DNA of 64,000 nt from Geobacter sp. (GTDB lineage Bacteria; Desulfobacterota; Desulfuromonadia; Geobacterales; Pseudopelobacteraceae). The DNA lies in assembly GCA_003574895.1 (NCBI GenBank), contig PJFB01000010.1, positions 119,667 to 183,666 on the forward strand. Reading direction: 5' to 3'. Of the stretch, positions 51,307-60,609 are shown in pieces (within the stretch, counting starts at the first letter, position 1; each line of letters starts with the position of its first letter). The notes below the pieces were generated by a model, which was not told the origin of the DNA, did not search any database, and was given only the letters and a program-made list of their open reading frames with translations. A program made the position numbers and the translations under genes.

Positions 51307-51428
51307 CGGCTTCGGAAAAAGTCCATCTGCTGCGTTACGCTCACCCTTCGTCACTGCGGCGTAGCGCTGCTACGCCTCATTCCTCAGGATTCGCAAGCCT
51401 TGCATCTGGAGCTTTTTGCGAAGCCGTT
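51305..51428. repeat. 124-bp palindromic repeat element, copy 2
   Basis: Outer inverted repeats AACGGCTTCGGAAAAAG (left) and, on the other strand, AACGGCTTCGCAAAAAG (right), 16 of 17 identical, then CCATCTGC/GCATCTGG. The inner hairpin, GGCGTAG-cgctg-CTACGCC, is perfect. Same orientation and length as copy 1 at 28041-28163. It starts within the ppnP stop codon and ends 22 bp before the gluQ start, so it fills that gap and, with its T5 arm, may also end the ppnP transcript. Confidence 0.8.
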
Positions 51429-51450
51429 AAATAGCACATAAGGTTTCGTT

Positions 51451-52386
51451 GTGGATCGATCATCTGATTTGCTTCCGATAATCGGGCGGTTTGCGCCGTC
51501 ACCCACTGGGGCCCTGCACACCGGCTCCCTGGCCACTGCCGTAGGGAGCTGGCTGATGGCCAAATCCGCCGGTGGCCACTGGCTGCTGCGCATCGACGAT
51601 CTGGATACACCGCGCCAAGTGCCGGGCATGGTCGATGATATCCTGGCTACCCTGGAATCGTTCGGCCTTACCTGGGACGGTGAGATTGCCTGGCAGAGCC
51701 GCAACGGCGATGCTTACCGGGAGGCGTTCGAAGCGTTGGCCGAAGAAGGGGCGATCTATCCCTGCTGCTGTTCACGCCGCGAGATCGCCCTGGCAGCCTC
51801 TGCGCCCCATCCCGAAGACGACGCCATCCCCTACCCGGGCACCTGTCGCCAGGGGATGCGGGAGGGGGGAGTCATCCGCTCCTGGCGGACCCGCGTGCCG
51901 GATGAGCAGCTCTGTTTCGACGACCTCCGCAAGGGGCGGGTTTGCCAGAACCTGTTCCGCAGTTACGGCGACCTTGCCCTGAGGCGCGCCGATGGCGTGT
52001 TTACCTATCAGCTGGCAGTGGTGGTGGACGATTTTCTGACCGGCGTAACCCAGGTGGTGCGCGGCGACGACCTGCTGCCGTCAACCCTGCGTCAAATCCA
52101 TCTTCAGCAAATGTTGAACTATCCACGGCCCCAGTACTGCCATCTGCCGTTGGTGACCGGCCCGGGCGGAGCCAAGCTGAGCAAGCGGGACAATCTGGTT
52201 TCGCATCGCTTGGGGAGTTTCCGGGGCAGGGACGGGGCTTTGCTGATGGCGGTATTGCGTTTCCTGGGGCAAGACCCGCCAAAGGGGCTTGCCGGAGCGG
52301 GCTGCGGGGAGATACTGCAATGGGGTGTGGAAAATTTCGGTGCGCAGCGGATTCCGGAGGCCGGTGGGGAGTTGGTTCTGCAGTGA
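51451..52386 (+). CDS. gluQ: Glutamyl-Q tRNA(Asp) synthetase
   Basis: 311 residues: the catalytic half of a glutamyl-tRNA synthetase without an anticodon-binding domain. FAPSPTGALHTGSL is the HIGH-type motif, RIDDLDTPR follows, CCCSRREI...CR is the zinc-binding region, and KLSKRD is the KMSKS-type motif. It attaches glutamate to the queuosine base at position 34 of tRNA-Asp. Start GTG 51451 with AAGG 8-9 nt upstream. A queuosine pathway gene (queF) is in the same window. Confidence 0.92.
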   Translation: MDRSSDLLPIIGRFAPSPTGALHTGSLATAVGSWLMAKSAGGHWLLRIDDLDTPRQVPGMVDDILATLESFGLTWDGEIAWQSRNGDAYREAFEALAEEGAIYPCCCSRREIALAASAPHPEDDAIPYPGTCRQGMREGGVIRSWRTRVPDEQLCFDDLRKGRVCQNLFRSYGDLALRRADGVFTYQLAVVVDDFLTGVTQVVRGDDLLPSTLRQIHLQQMLNYPRPQYCHLPLVTGPGGAKLSKRDNLVSHRLGSFRGRDGALLMAVLRFLGQDPPKGLAGAGCGEILQWGVENFGAQRIPEAGGELVLQ

Positions 52387-52464
52387 GTTTCGTGAAGATG
52401 GGGCATACCAGGTAGGGGAGGCGGCGCGGTTCCAGCGCGCTGCGCCACAGTGCATATGCTTATA

Positions 52465-53010
52465 TCAGTACGGGCTCCCCGGTTCGCCGCCAGAAAGTCC
52501 CGGCGGCCTCCCCAGGAACTTCTGGTCGCCGTACTGGTTCTGGTAGGGATTGACAATTTCGGTTGACTGCTCGGATGGCCGGAACAGGCGCAGTTCCTTG
52601 ACGGCGATGAGGGGGTAAGAACGATCTGTATCATCGATCTTCATTACCTGCTGCCCCTTGACTTCGCCGATGATGGTAACCAGTTTGCCCAGCCGGTAGC
52701 TTGCCGGATCGATCAGCTCGGAGCTGATGGCCAGAAGCCGTCCCCCTGCAGGCGAATCTTCGTTGGGGACCTCGTTCTTGAACAGCTCCAACTCGCTCAC
52801 CTCCAGCATGGTCACATCACCGCTGCTTTTGACCCCGGCAATAATGCCACCCACCAGCACCGTCTTGCCCACATAGGTCTCGGGATGGGCGTTCAAATCC
52901 TTGTATCTGATTGAACGGTCGACCAGTTTCAAGTTTTCCGCGCTCATTACATGGGCACAGCCGGAAAGGAATAGCGATAAAATAGCTGCTGCCAAGACGA
53001 TACGGATCAT
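52465..53010 (-). CDS. Slp-family outer-membrane lipoprotein
   Basis: 181 residues from ATG 53010, with GGAG 7 nt upstream. Lipoprotein signal MIRIVLAAAILSLFLSGC with the lipobox cysteine at 18. The core, YVGKTVLVGGIIAGVKSSGDVTMLEVSEL and YRLGKLVTIIGEVKGQQ, matches the Slp (starvation lipoprotein) family, which has an OB-like fold. The C-terminus is proline/glycine-rich. Convergent with gluQ. Confidence 0.8.
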   Translation of the reverse strand: MIRIVLAAAILSLFLSGCAHVMSAENLKLVDRSIRYKDLNAHPETYVGKTVLVGGIIAGVKSSGDVTMLEVSELELFKNEVPNEDSPAGGRLLAISSELIDPASYRLGKLVTIIGEVKGQQVMKIDDTDRSYPLIAVKELRLFRPSEQSTEIVNPYQNQYGDQKFLGRPPGLSGGEPGSPY

Positions 53011-53141
53011 TTGGGTCTCCGCCATGGAATGTTGTCAATCGTGCAAGCCTGACATGGGCACAGGCCGAATCATGATAAATCCGCGGGTTTATCAGTAGTT
53101 GCACCTGTCGTGAATAATCTTAGCGCCGGTATGAGCGGATG

Positions 53142-54173
53142 TCAAAGCCCTTGACAGCGCAGTTGCCAGAACACCACCAACTGGCGCTCCGCCTCGCCGA
53201 AATCCTCCAGGTCGATTTCCGTGTCAGGCGTCCAGGGGCGGTGTTTGTAATAGAGTTTGTCATAATAGTGCTCGATCAAACCTCTCCCCAACCCTTCAAC
53301 ATCCCATGATGCCAGCAGTCCCTTCAGCTCGGCATGGCGCTGGCCGCCGAGCCTTTTTTTTATGCGCTCCAGAGCGGCCGCCATTTCCTCGCGGTACTCT
53401 TGCCGGGCGTATTCCTGTGCCAGCCTTTTGACGCGGGTTTCCAGCGAGGCGTGGCACCAGACCTTGCAGCTGTTGGCCATGACCTCGTAGACCCTGCCCG
53501 GCAGCGAGATCTTGCCGATACGCTGGCTCTCCCCCTCCAGAACGATCGGCCGGTCGTCCGGGGCGTCATGAAAGGCGCTCCACAGTTGGGTGTCAAAGCG
53601 TTTCTGGCTCAGTTCCTGGGCTATGCCAAGCTCTCCGAAGGCCGAGCCGCGGTGGCATGCCAGTCCCTCCAGGTCGATCACGGTCCAGGCTTCGGAATCA
53701 AGATTGTTGATGAATGTTGTCTTGCCGGTGCCGGTCATGCCATGGATTACGATCAGCGGCGCCTGGGGATCAAAGGCCGCGAAATATGCGGTCACATGGT
53801 TGCGAAAGGCCTTGTAGCCACCCCGCAGTTGGGCAACAGGCCAGCCGGTCGTCTCAAGCAGGATCGCCATGGAAAGACTGCGCAGGCCGCCTCGCCAGCA
53901 GTAGACCAAAATCGGACGTCCTGCTGCCCGGGAGGTTATCTCGGCCACCATTCCACTGAAACGTCCGCAGGTCAGTTCGAGTCCGCGCACCCGGGCCTGT
54001 TGCGGTCCGACCTGTTTGTAGATGGTGCCGACCTCCACGCGTTCTTCGTTGGTCAGAATGGGGATGTTGATGGCTCCTGGCAGATGGTCCTCCGCATACT
54101 CAAGCGGGGTGCGCACATCGACGATGCAGTGGGTTTTCAGTAGTTCGGGTGAGAATGAAATTTTTTCGATCAT
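53142..54173 (-). CDS. mnmH: tRNA 2-selenouridine synthase (MnmH/SelU)
   Basis: 343 residues. N-terminal rhodanese domain (IVDVRTPLEYAEDHLPGAINIPI, catalytic cysteine in VYCWRGGLRS near residue 93), then a P-loop domain (IHGMTGTGKTTFINNL near 145). It converts 2-thiouridine at the tRNA wobble position to 2-selenouridine through a geranylated intermediate, using selenophosphate. ATG 54173, 7 nt after GGAG. Its presence predicts selenophosphate synthetase (SelD) elsewhere in the genome. Confidence 0.93.
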   Translation of the reverse strand: MIEKISFSPELLKTHCIVDVRTPLEYAEDHLPGAINIPILTNEERVEVGTIYKQVGPQQARVRGLELTCGRFSGMVAEITSRAAGRPILVYCWRGGLRSLSMAILLETTGWPVAQLRGGYKAFRNHVTAYFAAFDPQAPLIVIHGMTGTGKTTFINNLDSEAWTVIDLEGLACHRGSAFGELGIAQELSQKRFDTQLWSAFHDAPDDRPIVLEGESQRIGKISLPGRVYEVMANSCKVWCHASLETRVKRLAQEYARQEYREEMAAALERIKKRLGGQRHAELKGLLASWDVEGLGRGLIEHYYDKLYYKHRPWTPDTEIDLEDFGEAERQLVVFWQLRCQGL

Positions 54174-54245
54174 CAATGTTCTCCAAGGGAGCCATTATAG
54201 GCAACTCACCCACTGCTGGCAACAGGGAAGTGCACGGTTTACTCC

Positions 54246-54274
54246 TTGATTCTGCGGCATTTACGTGATATTTA
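54246..54274 (+). promoter_or_regulatory. Possible sigma-70 promoter of fba
   Basis: TTGATT, 17-bp spacer, TATTTA, 85 bp before the fba start codon. Each box matches in 4 of 6 positions. Confidence 0.3.
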
Positions 54275-54358
54275 TATACGGCTTTATTCGGAACAAGGAT
54301 CATTGGTATTCACGTTGATAGCGCCGCTTGTTATGTATTGATATTTTGTGGGGGTACT

Positions 54359-55342
54359 ATGGAAAGAGAGAAAGTACACTACGCCGAGTTGGGGCTGGTA
54401 AATACCAAGGATATGTTTCAAAGGGCCATGGTCGGCAAATACGCCATCCCGGCCTATAACTTCAATAATCTGGAACAGCTCCAGGCAATTATCACCGCCT
54501 GTGTCGAGACCGGCTCTCCGGTAATTGTCCAGGTTTCCAAGGGCGCCCGCAGCTATGCCAATGCGACCATGCTGCGTTATATGGCCATGGGAGCAGTAAA
54601 GATGGCCCGCGAGATGGGCTCGAATATCCCGATCTGCCTCCACTTGGATCACGGCGATTCTTATGAGCTCTGTCAGTCCTGTATTGACAGCGGCTTCTCT
54701 TCGGTGATGATCGACGGTTCCCACCTCCCCTATGATGACAATGTCGCGCTTACCCAAAAGGTGGTGGCGTATGCCCGCCAATATGACGTCAGTGTCGAAG
54801 CTGAGCTGGGTGTCCTGGCCGGCATAGAGGACGAGGTATCGTCCGAGCATTCCAGCTACACCAAGCCGGAAGAGGTTGAGGATTTTGTCAGTCAGACCGG
54901 TGTGGATTCCCTGGCAATATCTATCGGTACCAGCCACGGCGCCTACAAATTCAAGCTAAAGCCTGGCGAGTCAGTGCCGCCGTTGCGCTTCGACATCCTG
55001 GATGAGTGCGCAAAGAGGATTCCGGGCTTTCCGATCGTTCTCCACGGCGCTTCATCGGTTCTTCAGGAGTACGTGGCAATGATCAACAACTATGGCGGCA
55101 AGCTGGATGGCGCGGTGGGAGTGCCCGAGGATCAACTGCGTCTTGCCGCGGCATCGGCTGTCTGCAAGATCAACATAGATTCAGACGGCCGCCTGGCTTT
55201 TACCGCCAAGATCCGTGAATGCATGGCCCTGGACCCAAAGGAATTCGACCCGCGCAAATACCTGGGCGAAGCCCGCAAGGAACTGGTCAGGCTGGTGAAA
55301 CACAAGAACGAGACAGTACTGGGGTCGGCAGGCAAGGCGTAA
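54359..55342 (+). CDS. fba: Class II fructose-bisphosphate aldolase
   Basis: 327 residues, TIM barrel. AIPAYNFNNLEQLQAI, zinc-binding HLDHGDSYELC, MIDGSHLPYDDNV, VEAELGVLAGIEDE, LAISIGTSHGAYKF and VLHGASSVLQEY give the metal ligands and phosphate-binding residues of class II aldolases. It splits or makes fructose-1,6-bisphosphate; in an acetate-using bacterium gluconeogenesis is the likely main direction. Start at ATG 54359 after GGGGG. A second, larger family member lies at 59228. Confidence 0.92.
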   Translation: MEREKVHYAELGLVNTKDMFQRAMVGKYAIPAYNFNNLEQLQAIITACVETGSPVIVQVSKGARSYANATMLRYMAMGAVKMAREMGSNIPICLHLDHGDSYELCQSCIDSGFSSVMIDGSHLPYDDNVALTQKVVAYARQYDVSVEAELGVLAGIEDEVSSEHSSYTKPEEVEDFVSQTGVDSLAISIGTSHGAYKFKLKPGESVPPLRFDILDECAKRIPGFPIVLHGASSVLQEYVAMINNYGGKLDGAVGVPEDQLRLAAASAVCKINIDSDGRLAFTAKIRECMALDPKEFDPRKYLGEARKELVRLVKHKNETVLGSAGKA

Positions 55343-55352
55343 TTTCCGTACT

Positions 55353-55405
55353 GCGTTCCGGGTGCGGCGTGCTGGAGTTGTGTTAGGCACGTAATCACGG
55401 AACGC
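55353..55405 (+). promoter_or_regulatory. Nested hairpin between fba and the PilZ gene
   Basis: An 8-bp outer stem, GCGTTCCG (55353-55360) with CGGAACGC (55398-55405), encloses CGTGC (55368-55372) with GCACG (55387-55391). No T-tract, so it is not a classic terminator. It may be a processing or attenuation element that sets the ratio of fba to the PilZ operon. Confidence 0.4.
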
Positions 55406-55427
55406 CGCATTTACATGGAGGTTCAGC

Positions 55428-55802
55428 ATGAGCACCAGACAATTCTCCCGTGTTAATTTCCGTGTGGCAGCCACCATCAAGACTGCCGAGCGCCAGTTCC
55501 AGGGTAACGTGGAAAACCTCAGCATGCGGGGCATGTTCCTTCTTACCGAGGAGCGCTTGGCTGTGGGGGATATGGTGGAGATAACCATTGTCCTGAACGG
55601 CACCTCCCCCGAGATATCCGTTTCCTTCGACGGCAAGGTCTGCCGGGCAACCGACAATGGCCTTGGCTTCAGTTTCGAGAAGATCGACCTGGATTCATAC
55701 ACCCACCTGAAAAACATTATTGCCTATAATATCGACGATGCCGAGAAGGTAATGGAAGAGATCTACCACTCCATAGACGCCAAGATCGCTGCCGAGAAAT
55801 AA
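55428..55802 (+). CDS. PilZ-domain protein (c-di-GMP receptor)
   Basis: 124 residues. SRVNFR supplies the RxxxR motif and NLSMRG the (D/N)xSxxG motif, the two c-di-GMP-binding signatures, about 25 residues apart as usual. A C-terminal helix follows. GGAGG lies 9 nt before the ATG. It is 31 bp upstream of the GAF/MCP-like gene on the same strand, so c-di-GMP sensing and that signalling protein may act together. Confidence 0.88.
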   Translation: MSTRQFSRVNFRVAATIKTAERQFQGNVENLSMRGMFLLTEERLAVGDMVEITIVLNGTSPEISVSFDGKVCRATDNGLGFSFEKIDLDSYTHLKNIIAYNIDDAEKVMEEIYHSIDAKIAAEK

Positions 55803-55833
55803 AAGAAGAGCCTTTGTTCACAAGGATTGCATA

Positions 55834-57813
55834 ATGAAAAGACATTCCATATTGTTTTCCGTTACCGGCTTCATGCTCGGCATCAGCGCACCCATCTGCT
55901 GGGCCATAATCAGGCTGATATTCTTCTATGACAGCAACCAGACCCTCTTTGGCCAGGTCTTCAATGATATCGTCGGCAACATGGAGCATTTTGCCATCTA
56001 CAACTACATGGGATTCGGGACCGCTTCAGTCCTCTGCACCCTGGGCTATCTGATCGGCAAAAATGGCGACGAACTGCGCGAGCGTGCTGTTGAACTCGAT
56101 GTTCTCCACAAGGAAGTGGCTTCACAAAAGGAGGTTTTTGAAAACCGTTACCGGGTGTTGGACAACAATATAAAGAACTTTCATCACATCAGCAGCAAGA
56201 TCCAGACATCGCTCAATCTGGATGAGATCCTGCTGCTGTGTGCCGAGGGGTTGCATGAAGTACTGGGTTACGAACGGGTCAACATCCTGATGACCAACCA
56301 GGACGGTGGCCAACTGCACTTTGTCACCACTGCCGGCACGGACCACTTCAGCTCCGTTGGCGTAACCCTTCCAGTTGATCCCAGCATCGGCGTGATCTAC
56401 AAAAGCATGACCGAAAAAAAGGTTTACCTGATCGACGACATTGCCCGCTATCCCGACGATTACCACCTTCAGCCGCCTTACAACAACCTTGCTCCTCTCC
56501 GTTCCAGGAGCTTCGTCATCTGTCCGATCGTGGTCAAAGGCGGGGCCATCGGCGTGTTTTGCATCGACAACAAATCCAGCCGCCGGTCACTGAACGATTC
56601 CGACGTGGACACCATCATGCTCTTTGCCGATCAGGTTGCCTCGGCCATCACCCGCATCAACCTGCTGACCTCCATCGACACCCTGACCAGCGAAATGGAA
56701 AGCTCCTTCGCCTTCCTGCTGGGAAGCCGTGACGATTATTCCCGCAATGTCATGAATCTGAGGGAAAGCGTCGATTCCGTGGCGGACGGCACTGCTGTCA
56801 TAGCTTCGGCCGCCGAGGGTGTGATGGCATCGGTGGATGAAACCAGCACGGCAGTGAACCAGATATCCGTTGCTATCGAGCAGGTCACCCACAATCTGGA
56901 CCACCTGGCTGGAATCGTGCATCAGTCCGCCGCTGCCATGGAAGAGATCAACAGTACGATCAGCAATGTGGAGCAGAATGCCGCCATATCCCATGAAGTT
57001 TCGAGCCAGGTAAAATCCCAGGCCGATGAAAGCATTGCCGTAGTGACCGAGACCATCGGCTCCCTGGCCGAGATCCAGAGCTCGGTCGAGATATCCTACG
57101 AGGCCATCAAGAGATTGGCGGAAAACAGCACCCGCATAGAAAACATCGTCAATGTGATCAACGACATCACCAAACGCACCAACCTCCTGGCTTTGAACGC
57201 CTCGATCATTGCCGCCCAGGCAGGCGAATACGGCAAGAGTTTCGGCGTGGTGGCCGACGAGATCCGCAACCTGTCGCTCCAGACCGGCCACTCCACCGGC
57301 GAGATAACCGGCATTATCGAAGAGATCATGTCCGAGTCGAAAACAGCGGCCAGCAATATCACTTCCACCAAGAGCCTGGTTCAGCGCGGTGTTCAGTTGG
57401 GACATTCCACCGGCGAGTCACTCAAGGCCATCTTTGACCGTTCGGTCTGCTCCATGGAGATGACTCAGCAGATTAAGCAAGCAACCGAAGAGCAGGTTAC
57501 GAGCGTTCAGTTGGTTGCCAAATCCATGGAAGACATCAGCTCCATGACCTCCCACATCTTTGCGGCCTCCACCGACCAGGCCAAGGCTACCCGCAGCATT
57601 GCCAGGGCCATCGAGGCAATCAAGGAGATGGCCCATGAAATGGTCAACTCCACCTCCCGCCAGGTGGAGGACAGCAGCCAGATTCGCAATTCCGTGGAAT
57701 CGGTCAGCGAGATGGTGGTGGAGATGTTTGATAACATGGAGAAACGCCGCGCCCAGAGCGCCGAGGTTGTGAAGGAACTTGAGTCCATGAAAGGTTTGAC
57801 CTGCAAGATTTAA
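55834..57813 (+). CDS. GAF-domain MCP-like signalling protein with non-canonical tip
   Basis: 659 residues. Two membrane helices near the N-terminus (about 7-30 and 48-75), a short coiled coil, a GAF domain (about 125-280; [27 protein letters not shown] to [12 protein letters not shown]), then a long methyl-accepting chemotaxis protein signalling helix pair. The hairpin tip near residues 447-465 reads [20 protein letters not shown]. The tip contact residues equivalent to Tsr F373, E385 and R388 are K, I and Q. It therefore may not join a normal CheA/CheW array. AAGGA precedes the ATG by 8 nt. Confidence 0.85.
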   Translation: MKRHSILFSVTGFMLGISAPICWAIIRLIFFYDSNQTLFGQVFNDIVGNMEHFAIYNYMGFGTASVLCTLGYLIGKNGDELRERAVELDVLHKEVASQKEVFENRYRVLDNNIKNFHHISSKIQTSLNLDEILLLCAEGLHEVLGYERVNILMTNQDGGQLHFVTTAGTDHFSSVGVTLPVDPSIGVIYKSMTEKKVYLIDDIARYPDDYHLQPPYNNLAPLRSRSFVICPIVVKGGAIGVFCIDNKSSRRSLNDSDVDTIMLFADQVASAITRINLLTSIDTLTSEMESSFAFLLGSRDDYSRNVMNLRESVDSVADGTAVIASAAEGVMASVDETSTAVNQISVAIEQVTHNLDHLAGIVHQSAAAMEEINSTISNVEQNAAISHEVSSQVKSQADESIAVVTETIGSLAEIQSSVEISYEAIKRLAENSTRIENIVNVINDITKRTNLLALNASIIAAQAGEYGKSFGVVADEIRNLSLQTGHSTGEITGIIEEIMSESKTAASNITSTKSLVQRGVQLGHSTGESLKAIFDRSVCSMEMTQQIKQATEEQVTSVQLVAKSMEDISSMTSHIFAASTDQAKATRSIARAIEAIKEMAHEMVNSTSRQVEDSSQIRNSVESVSEMVVEMFDNMEKRRAQSAEVVKELESMKGLTCKI

Positions 57814-57824
57814 AGTCCAACCAC

Positions 57825-59111
57825 ATGGCTGATAAAAAATTATCCACCAATTATTGCCGCTACTCATTAGCGCTGCTTTTGACGGTCAACCTGCTTAACT
57901 ACATCGACCGCCAAGTCCTGTTCGCAGTTTTCCCCCTGATCAAGAACGATTTGCTCCTCACAGACACCGCCCTGGGTTTTCTCGGTAGTGCCTTCATGAT
58001 CAGTTACCTGCTTTCCGCACCCTTCTTCGGTTGGCTGGGTGACCACTGGAGCCGGGTACGGCTGGCCTCCAGCGGGCTGGTTGTCTGGAGCCTGGCCACA
58101 GCTGCGGCAGGTTTTGCCGCCGGCTACAATACTCTGCTGGCCGCACGGGCCACAGTTGGCATTGGCGAAGCCAGTTTCGGAACCGTTTCGCCGGGACTGA
58201 TCTCCGACTATTTCCCCAAGGAATTGCGAGGTAGGGTTCTTGCCTGGTTCTACGTTGCCATACCGGTGGGGAGCGCCTTGGGGTATCTGCTGGGCGGAGT
58301 GCTGGGACACAGGTTCGGTTGGCATGCCGCCTTTTTCATGGTGGGCGTTCCGGGCCTGTTGCTGGCCATCCCGATTGCGCTGCTGCGGGAACCGCCCCGT
58401 GGCGGCATTGAGATCCTGCCGGACGACGGCACCTCTGGCTACAACGCAGGCAGTGCCGATGGAAACAGTCATGCCGGGGAAAAGGCCACAGGATATTCAT
58501 CACTTTTCAAAAACCGTTCGTTTGTCTTGAACACCTTGGCCATGACCGCCATGACATTCGCCATTGGTGGGCTGGCCCAATGGCTCCCCTCATTTCTGAA
58601 TCGCATTCATCACCTTGATGTGGCCAAAGGAAACATCCTGTTCGGAGCGGTTACCGTTCTGGCCGGAATAGCCGGCACCCTGACGGGTGGCTGGTTCGGA
58701 GACCGCTGGCAGAAGAAGCGCGCCAATGGGTACCTGCTGATCTCCGGCTGGGGCTTTCTGATCGGAGCGCCGTTCGCTGCCATGGCCCTTCTGGCCCATA
58801 CGCTTGCCGGCTGCATGGCGGCAATCTTCATCGCCGAGTTTTTCCTGTTTTTCAATACCGGGCCTCTGAATACCGTAATAATCAACGTCACCAAACCGGC
58901 AGTGCGCGCCATGGCCTTCGCGACCAACATCTTCTTCATCCATGCCCTGGGTGACGCCATTTCGCCAACCATCCTCGGCTGGCTGTCGGACCAATGGGGT
59001 TTGCGCTCCGCTCTCCTGATCACTCCCTTTGCCATGTTACTGGCCGGCTTTTTCTGCTTTGTCTGCGGGAGATTTATCGCCGCGGATATGATGCGGTCAG
59101 AAAAATTGTAA
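57825..59111 (+). CDS. MFS transporter, Spinster-like
   Basis: 428 residues, about twelve membrane helices. LLNYIDRQVLFAVFPLIKNDL at the N-terminus and GDHWSRVRLAS after helix 2 are typical of the Spinster-type major facilitator group; R-R-G-V-L-type GRVLAWFYVAIPVGSALGYLLGG follows. The central loop (about 190-225) is long and polar. The substrate is unknown; lipids, sugars or organic acids are known for relatives. It starts 11 bp after the MCP-like gene with only a weak ribosome site, so it is probably coupled to it. Confidence 0.85.
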   Translation: MADKKLSTNYCRYSLALLLTVNLLNYIDRQVLFAVFPLIKNDLLLTDTALGFLGSAFMISYLLSAPFFGWLGDHWSRVRLASSGLVVWSLATAAAGFAAGYNTLLAARATVGIGEASFGTVSPGLISDYFPKELRGRVLAWFYVAIPVGSALGYLLGGVLGHRFGWHAAFFMVGVPGLLLAIPIALLREPPRGGIEILPDDGTSGYNAGSADGNSHAGEKATGYSSLFKNRSFVLNTLAMTAMTFAIGGLAQWLPSFLNRIHHLDVAKGNILFGAVTVLAGIAGTLTGGWFGDRWQKKRANGYLLISGWGFLIGAPFAAMALLAHTLAGCMAAIFIAEFFLFFNTGPLNTVIINVTKPAVRAMAFATNIFFIHALGDAISPTILGWLSDQWGLRSALLITPFAMLLAGFFCFVCGRFIAADMMRSEKL

Positions 59112-59141
59112 TGGCAATATCTTGCAATAGCCTATTCTTAC

Positions 59142-59170
59142 TTGAAATTACAGGATCCAAATGATATAAA
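59142..59170 (+). promoter_or_regulatory. Sigma-70 promoter of the second aldolase gene
   Basis: TTGAAA (59142-59147), 17-bp spacer, TATAAA (59165-59170), 57 bp before the ATG. Both boxes match in 5 of 6 positions or nearly so. Confidence 0.65.
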
Positions 59171-59227
59171 ATGCTGTTTCATTTTATTTAAAGTAAAAAA
59201 TAACAATAAAAGTAAAGGGAGGTTGGC

Positions 59228-60508
59228 ATGGGTTACACGGCAGATTTCGAAAAAGCGCTTCAGGTTGGACGTCCCCCCAATATCAGCAAGCTTTTCCCAA
59301 ACTCCAAGGCCCTTATTGTCAGTGGCAAGGTAATCGACCGGGCAATGCTTGCCAAGGGCAAAGCTATTGCCATGGCCGGCAATGGCCGCAACTATTTCGT
59401 TGTCCGCGGCGTCCTTAAAGCCGCCCAGCGCGCCAATGCGGCCGTGATCATAGAAATTGCCAAGTCGGAAGGGGGCCAGAAGGCCTATTGCGGTGTCAAC
59501 TACTGGAACATGGCCCGTATTGTGGATGCCCTGTGCAACGAAATGGGGATCACGGTTCCGGTAGCCATCCATGCCGACCATTACGGGATCAAGAACGATA
59601 AGGATCTGGCCGCCGCCAAGATCGAGGTGCCGACCATGTTCGAGGCGGGGATGACCTCCATAGCCATCGACGCCTCGCATCTTCCCGACGACCAGAACCT
59701 GCTGGCAAACATTGCTGTCAACCCCTGCATCCCCTCCTGGGCCGGTCTGGAAACCGAGGTGGGTGAGATCAAGGGAAAAGAGGGGCTTTCCACCGTTCCT
59801 GAGGCGCTGTTCCTGATCCAGGGCCTCAATGCACGCAACATCTTCCCCGACTGGATCGCCCTCAACAACGGCACCACCCACGGCATCGAGGCCAGCGATG
59901 CCGGCATCCAGGTAGGGCTGACAGCCGATATCCACAAGGCGCTCGTGCCTTACAGCGTCAGTGGGGCTCAGCACGGTACCTCCGGCAACAGCTCGGACCG
60001 GCTGCGGGAGATTGCCGACCGCACCGCCACCACCAAGGCCAACGTGGCCACTGCCCTGCAGATGATTTCCTGGGGCCTTGAGGTTAACGATTACGGCAAT
60101 GCCCAATTGGACGCCAACGGCAACTTCATCAAGGTTAAGGGTGAGGGGATGACCGAAGAGCTGTGGGCCGAGATGGTCGCCCATGCCGAGTCGAAAGGCT
60201 GGAAAAAGGGCGATTACAAAAACCTCAACCTGCCATTTGAAAACAAACTGTTGGCCCAGCCGCAGGAGGTTAGGGAGCGGATGGCCAAAAGGGTCGAGGA
60301 TTTCGCCTACAAAATGATGGTGGAGGTATTAAACGCCAAGGACACCGCGCCGCTGGGCATCGCGGCGATCCTGAAGTCGGGATCGTACGATGTGGGAGCA
60401 AAGGCATCCAGAGTCGAGGACCCCTCCGCCTGGAGCGATTCCCAGATTGTTGAGCGCGCGAAAACAATCGTCAGCGACAAGGGGCCAGAGGGCAACTTCG
60501 AGGACTGA
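59228..60508 (+). CDS. Class II aldolase, large form (FbaA-like)
   Basis: 426 residues, 100 more than the aldolase at 54359. IHADHYGIKND, IAIDASHLPDDQNLLANI, LETEVGEIKGKEG, NNGTTHGIEASDAG and SGAQHGTSGNSSDRL correspond to the zinc and phosphate sites of class II aldolases; EGMTEELWAEMV and the C-terminal 90 residues are specific to the large form. Probably fructose-bisphosphate aldolase, although another ketose bisphosphate is possible. GGGAGG lies 5 nt before the ATG. It has its own promoter and a strong terminator. Confidence 0.85.
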   Translation: MGYTADFEKALQVGRPPNISKLFPNSKALIVSGKVIDRAMLAKGKAIAMAGNGRNYFVVRGVLKAAQRANAAVIIEIAKSEGGQKAYCGVNYWNMARIVDALCNEMGITVPVAIHADHYGIKNDKDLAAAKIEVPTMFEAGMTSIAIDASHLPDDQNLLANIAVNPCIPSWAGLETEVGEIKGKEGLSTVPEALFLIQGLNARNIFPDWIALNNGTTHGIEASDAGIQVGLTADIHKALVPYSVSGAQHGTSGNSSDRLREIADRTATTKANVATALQMISWGLEVNDYGNAQLDANGNFIKVKGEGMTEELWAEMVAHAESKGWKKGDYKNLNLPFENKLLAQPQEVRERMAKRVEDFAYKMMVEVLNAKDTAPLGIAAILKSGSYDVGAKASRVEDPSAWSDSQIVERAKTIVSDKGPEGNFED

Positions 60509-60540
60509 CCGGTCGCCGTTGTCCAGGCCCGAAAACTCAT

Positions 60541-60588
60541 CCCCCTTAAAGTTCCTCCCCTCGGGCCAGGACTTTAAGGGGGATTTTT
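60541..60588. terminator. Terminator between the aldolase and the hybrid kinase genes
   Basis: CCCCCTTAAAGT (60541-60552) pairs perfectly with ACTTTAAGGGGG (60571-60582), followed by ATTTTT on the plus strand. It lies between convergent genes; the minus-strand side has only a weak T-run. Confidence 0.85.
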
Positions 60589-60609
60589 CGTCCTTGGCGA
60601 TGAATACCT

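Noticed and set aside
59111..59126. Sigma-54 promoter before the second aldolase (TGGCAATATCTTGCA)
   Set aside because: The -24 G and -12 C are 11 bp apart instead of 12, a spacing that normally abolishes sigma-54 recognition, and a good sigma-70 promoter lies just downstream.
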